Source: Paracoccaceae bacterium (GTDB lineage: Bacteria; Pseudomonadota; Alphaproteobacteria; Rhodobacterales; Rhodobacteraceae). Taken from it: DNA of 9,781 nucleotides. This document shows positions 6,899 to 9,781 of the stretch, piece after piece; position 1 is the first letter of the stretch, and every line of letters begins with the position of its first letter. A model generated the notes under the pieces. The model searched no databases. It was not told the origin of the DNA and saw only the letters and a program-made list of their open reading frames with translations. The position numbers and the translations under genes were made by a program. The stretch covers positions 1 through 9,781 of the forward strand of contig JALQTL010000156.1 in assembly GCA_023260935.1 (NCBI GenBank). The letters run 5' to 3'.

Positions 6899-7318
6899 TC
6901 ACGGCGCTGTGGGAACCCATTTCTGACGGTTTCTGCAGGGGGCGTTCGCGATGGTGACCAACTTTCTCGCGAAGCGGTGATAATTACCTTGTGCGGTTTG
7001 CCGGACTTGCGGAGACGATCTGCGAAGGGCCTCAGGCTTGGGTTGTGGTGTGCAGCGCCAGTACCGCCGAACTTCACGTGCCGCAAGGCACGGCGCCCAC
7101 CGGCGATGGTGCGCTTCCCGCGAAGAGTTCCGCTGTCGTGTGCGACTGGTGCAAATCCAGTGAGTGCTGCGGTCTCTTCTATGGTGATAGTGCCGATCTC
7201 GGCCATTTCTGCGATCCATTGCCCGTCAGTCCATGTTCACAAGCACGAGAGAGAGCATCGAGCTGGCAACAGGCCCGATCCCGGGAATGGAGCGGAGGGC
7301 GACAGCCACCTCTGAACC
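6899..7318 (-). pseudogene. IS110-family transposase, C-terminal remnant with frameshifts
   Basis: On the minus strand three frames together give the C-terminal (Transposase_20-type) domain of an IS110-family transposase. From 7318 the frame reads VALRSIPGIGPVASSML, the helix-hairpin-helix motif, and stops at 7226-7228. From about 7224 another frame reads IAEMAEIGTITIEETAALTG, then the hallmark FAPVAHDSGTLRGKRTIAGG and AHHNPSLRPF. Near 6971 one base is missing, and the frame changes to ARKLVTIANAPCRNRQKWVP, stopping at 6899-6901. There are extra residues between the first two pieces and a short deletion after RALRHV. The N-terminal DEDD catalytic domain is absent. It is a decayed fossil, beginning 12 bases after the metalloprotease stop. 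The family match is from memory of conserved motifs. Confidence 0.85.
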
Positions 7319-7463
7319 GCCCCGGGTTTACCGGAGAGGGAAGAACCGCTCTCAGCAATAGACCGCAATTCCGGCGGAACGAATTTTTTAAGTTGACGAT
7401 GTCTACATTTTCAAATTTTCAATTAAACAAAACATACGCGCTTCCAGTCGAGGAGAGGTTTCG
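7319..7463 (+). promoter_or_regulatory. AT-rich upstream region of the second RTX gene
   Basis: After the transposase remnant the base composition drops sharply at about 7381-7436. The stretch holds TTGACG (7393-7398), a good -35 match, but no convincing -10 at 16-18 bases (TTTTCA at 7416-7421 is the position). It also holds a perfect tandem 8-base repeat, ATTTTCAA, at 7407-7414 and 7415-7422. AGGAGAGG at 7451-7458 is a strong ribosome binding site 5 bases before ATG 7464. The region probably carries the gene's own promoter, since a remnant on the opposite strand separates it from the metalloprotease gene. Confidence 0.45.
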
Positions 7464-9320
7464 ATGGCTATATTCAACGGCAGCACCCCTGTCGGGATCG
7501 ATTTTCGCGAGTTCAACTTTGCCTTTGTGATTGAACCACTGGAGTTCTTTGAATTCTTTGATAACGTGAACGATGTTGCAACCTCGGAGGATCTTCCTGG
7601 GTTGCCCGGTACCTTCACCTATTCCGATCTGATCGAGGTCTGGACCGGGTCGCCGCAATTGGACTTCGCCACTGCAGTCGCCTCGATTGCCGGTGAAAAC
7701 ATTACCTGGGATCCAGCAAGCGGACCGGGCGATCCGCTGGTTGTCGACGGGGATGATGATATCATCGGCGGCACGGTCACCGGCTTTTACTTTGAAAGCG
7801 GCTTGGGCACGATAAACGAACAGTGGCTGTATCTCGTGGGCTTTTCAGTCTCGGCCTTGGCTTTGGATGCAATCGTGCAGACGCCGGACAATGCTGACGA
7901 CCTAGTTCTGTTGCAGCAGATGCTATCCGGTGATGACACTATCTTCGGGTCGGGCGGAAGCGATTTCTACTTCGGCGGCACAGGGCATGATCAGATCGAA
8001 GGTGACGCCGGTCGTGACTGGCTGAACGGGGATGCTGGAAACGACTCGCTTTACGGCGGCTCGGCCGACGACACTCTTCAGGGTGGCGCCGGAGCCGACC
8101 TGCTGGACGGCGGGGCCGGCACCCGCGATCAGGCCAATTATTCTGACGCGCCCACGGGGCTGCGGGCAGACTTGCAAGTGCCCACCTTCAATACCGGCCA
8201 TGCCGCCGGGGACGTGTATTCCGCGGTCGAAGACCTTGTCGGTTCCTCTCATGGTGATACACTGCTGGGTGATACCGGCAGCAACATGATCTGGGGCGGC
8301 GGCGGGAATGACGTCTGGCTGGATGGCCGGATCGGCAACGACACGATCTATGGCGGGGACGGCAACGATGTGCTGATCGGCGGGGCCGGGGCAGACCACC
8401 TTGATGGCGGCGCAGGCACGCGCGACCGGGTGCAGTATACCGATGCGACCACCGGGGTCCGGGCAGATTTGCAGGTGCCCGCCTTCAACACCGGCATTGC
8501 AGCGGGCGATACCTATTCGGGGGTCGAAGATATTTTCGGGTCTTTCCGTGGGGATACTCTTCTGGGAGACACCGGCGATAACATCATCTGGGGCGCTGCC
8601 GGAAACGATGTCTGGCTGGATGGCCGCATCGGCAATGACACGCTTTATGGGGGCGATGGCGATGATGTGCTGATCGGCGGCTGGGGCAGCGATCACCTCG
8701 ACGGTGGGGCAGGCAATCGCGACCGCGCGCAATACACGGATGCTGCGACCGGGGTCCGCGTGGATTTGCAAACGTCCTCCAACAACACCGGCATCGCCGC
8801 GGGCGACACCTATGTCGGCATCGAGGATGTCTTCGGTTCGTTCCGGGACGATTCAATTTCTGGCGACGCGGGCGGCAACATCCTTTGGGGCGCCGCCGGG
8901 AACGATGTTATCGACGGGCGCCTTGGCAATGATCTGCTGCTAGGCGGGGCCGGAGATGATACGCTGCTTGGCGGGGACGGAAATGATACCCTGACTGGGG
9001 ATGCTGGCGCGGATGTCTTCATCTTTGACTCGGCTCTGGGCGCCACCAATGTGGATACGATCACCGACTACAGTCTGATCGATGACGTGATCCACCTTGA
9101 GAGCGCCATTTTCACCGCCCTTACCGTAACGGGCGGCCTGGCCGAGGCCGCATTTACCATCGGCGCCGCGGCAACGACGGCTGCCCATCGCATCGTGCAT
9201 AATTCTGCGACCGGGGAATTGTTCTATGATGCAGACGGCTCTGGCGCCGGCGCCGCTGTGCACTTTGCAACGTTCACGAATGGGGTGACACTGACGGCGG
9301 ATGAATTCGTCATCATATAA
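7464..9320 (+). CDS. RTX calcium-binding protein with unassigned N-terminal domain, type I secreted
   Basis: The product has 618 residues. Residues 1 to about 158 form a domain I cannot assign. It is Phe-rich and acidic at 14-32 (8 Phe in 19), followed by a segment with DGDDDIIGGTVTGF and LVGFSVSALALDAI; somewhat similar segments precede RTX repeats in other alphaproteobacterial proteins, from memory only. Six RTX nonapeptides fill 162-215. Three 99-residue modules start at 220, 319 and 418, followed by a secretion domain ending DEFVII. From residue 220 on it is a near copy of the metalloprotease C-terminus, with one extra nonapeptide (GGAGDDTLL, 494-502). There is no HExxH motif, no Sec signal and no cysteine. 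The start is set by AGGAGAGG 5 bases upstream. It is likely exported by the same type I system as the metalloprotease; it could be a calcium-dependent matrix or surface protein, but no activity can be read from the sequence. Confidence 0.88.
   Translation: MAIFNGSTPVGIDFREFNFAFVIEPLEFFEFFDNVNDVATSEDLPGLPGTFTYSDLIEVWTGSPQLDFATAVASIAGENITWDPASGPGDPLVVDGDDDIIGGTVTGFYFESGLGTINEQWLYLVGFSVSALALDAIVQTPDNADDLVLLQQMLSGDDTIFGSGGSDFYFGGTGHDQIEGDAGRDWLNGDAGNDSLYGGSADDTLQGGAGADLLDGGAGTRDQANYSDAPTGLRADLQVPTFNTGHAAGDVYSAVEDLVGSSHGDTLLGDTGSNMIWGGGGNDVWLDGRIGNDTIYGGDGNDVLIGGAGADHLDGGAGTRDRVQYTDATTGVRADLQVPAFNTGIAAGDTYSGVEDIFGSFRGDTLLGDTGDNIIWGAAGNDVWLDGRIGNDTLYGGDGDDVLIGGWGSDHLDGGAGNRDRAQYTDAATGVRVDLQTSSNNTGIAAGDTYVGIEDVFGSFRDDSISGDAGGNILWGAAGNDVIDGRLGNDLLLGGAGDDTLLGGDGNDTLTGDAGADVFIFDSALGATNVDTITDYSLIDDVIHLESAIFTALTVTGGLAEAAFTIGAAATTAAHRIVHNSATGELFYDADGSGAGAAVHFATFTNGVTLTADEFVII
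8121..9320 (+). repeat. duplicated RTX/secretion cassette, copy 2
   Basis: These 400 codons match copy 1 at 5714-6886. The difference in length, 27 bases, equals one nonapeptide and is best placed at 8943-8969. The tandem 297-base units start at 8121, 8418 and 8715. Corresponding units of the two genes resemble each other more than neighbouring units within a gene, so the three-unit array existed before duplication. In the last 52 codons all residues are identical while 17 bases differ. Confidence 0.9.
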
Positions 9321-9355
9321 AACGCCGCAACACTACCGAACGGACATATGAATCC

Positions 9356-9384
9356 AAGGGTCAGAACCTGTTTTTCTGGCCCTT
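9356..9384. terminator. hairpin between convergent genes, possible bidirectional terminator
   Basis: AAGGGTCAGAA (9356-9366) and TTCTGGCCCTT (9374-9384) pair over 11 positions with one G-T wobble around a 7-base loop. It lies 35 bases after the second RTX stop and overlaps the stop codon of the converging methyltransferase gene (9383-9385). No T-run follows on either strand, so if it terminates transcription it is not the standard form. Confidence 0.5.
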
Positions 9385-9781
9385 ACCCCGCAATAATCTT
9401 CGAAGACCCGGGGGTTGGGGTAAGGACAAGGGTTTCATAGCCGAACATCATCGCCTTCTTGATGTTGGTTTCGGGGAAATGATGGCTCACGGACCTGTGG
9501 ACGAAATCCAGATACCGCCTGTGATAACCGATATGACACAGGGCCAGCTTGTTTGACGTATAGGCAAACGGAACAAAAACGGGCGAGCCCGTCTGATACA
9601 TCTTGCAGACAGCCTCGTGAACGCCGGGCCATGCAGGGTTATAATAATCATCGACGAAAATCACGCCCGCACTCGCCGTCAATTGCATCGCGATGTTGAT
9701 ATCGTTGATCGTATGTTCAACCATATGGCAGCCATCGACACTGAACATCGAGAACCCGCCAACGGCCTTGCGGATCTCCAT
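9383..9781 (-). CDS. class I SAM-dependent methyltransferase-like protein, C-terminal part (partial)
   Basis: The 5' end lies beyond the right edge; the Met at 9781 is only the first codon visible. The 132 visible residues contain FSVDGCHMVEHTINDINIA (13-31) and GVIFVDDYYNPAWPGV (39-54). This is the pattern 'VDGxHxxExxxxD...GGxxxxDDY...WPGV' of Methyltransf_24-like proteins often encoded near glycosyltransferases and surface polysaccharide genes. The usual SAM-binding glycine loop would lie upstream of the edge, so activity cannot be confirmed here. Two sampled 60-base lines have 50-52% GC, against about 62% in rfbB, which suggests a different origin. It converges on the second RTX gene with 62 bases between. 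Confidence 0.7.
   Translation of the reverse strand: MEIRKAVGGFSMFSVDGCHMVEHTINDINIAMQLTASAGVIFVDDYYNPAWPGVHEAVCKMYQTGSPVFVPFAYTSNKLALCHIGYHRRYLDFVHRSVSHHFPETNIKKAMMFGYETLVLTPTPGSSKIIAG

Noticed and set aside
6945..6973. Perfect 7-base inverted repeat TTCGCGA / TCGCGAA as a terminator after the metalloprotease gene
   Set aside because: It has a 15-base loop, no T-run, and lies inside the former transposase coding sequence, so chance is likelier.
6991..7530. Open frame of 179 codons on the plus strand
   Set aside because: It runs across the IS110 remnant (which makes sense only on the minus strand) and into the second RTX gene in the wrong frame.
7923..8771. Open frame of 282 codons on the minus strand
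   Set aside because: Same antisense effect over the RTX repeats of the second protein; its sequence simply mirrors the other shadow frame.

Overview
The window looks like chromosomal DNA from a high-GC alphaproteobacterium, probably of the Rhodobacteraceae/Paracoccaceae type. Hand counts on sampled 60-base lines give about 62% GC in the sugar genes and 67% in the RTX repeats. The taxonomic guess rests on codon style and on the pairing of an rfbCBDA operon with serralysin-type RTX proteins; no rRNA or other marker gene is present.

Left part (1-2826, plus strand): the last codons of rfbC, then complete rfbB, rfbD and rfbA. Together these supply the four steps from glucose-1-phosphate and dTTP to dTDP-L-rhamnose. 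All three junctions are 4-base ATGA overlaps, so the genes form one tightly coupled operon. A complete galE (UDP-glucose 4-epimerase) faces it on the minus strand and ends 3 bases after rfbA. All of these genes feed lipopolysaccharide, capsule or exopolysaccharide synthesis.

Middle and right part (3817-9320): a 391-base divergent intergenic region leads into an 892-residue serralysin-like zinc metalloprotease. It has a pre-peptidase C-terminal (PPC) type domain inserted inside its catalytic domain, followed by RTX calcium-binding repeats and a type I secretion C-terminus. A 577-base gap follows, which holds a frameshifted C-terminal fragment of an IS110-family transposase and then an AT-rich promoter-like stretch. 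Next comes a second RTX protein of 618 residues. Its C-terminal 399 residues duplicate those of the protease (about 91% identical by hand count), while its N-terminal ~160 residues are unrelated and carry no function I can name. Both proteins lack a Sec signal peptide and end in the DEFVII-type tail expected for ABC-transporter (type I) export. No transporter genes lie in the window.

Right edge (9383-9781, minus strand): the C-terminal part of a class I SAM-dependent methyltransferase-like protein, with noticeably lower GC (about 51% on two sampled lines). It converges on the second RTX gene across a strong hairpin.

The locus reads as a cell-surface and secretome neighbourhood: nucleotide-sugar supply next to two exported calcium-binding proteins that share one duplicated export and repeat cassette. 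The most notable points are the cassette duplication with an exchanged N-terminal domain, the nested PPC domain, the only two cysteines of the protease sitting in an N-terminal CxxC, and the IS110 fossil between the two copies. I saw no tRNA, rRNA, CRISPR array or origin.
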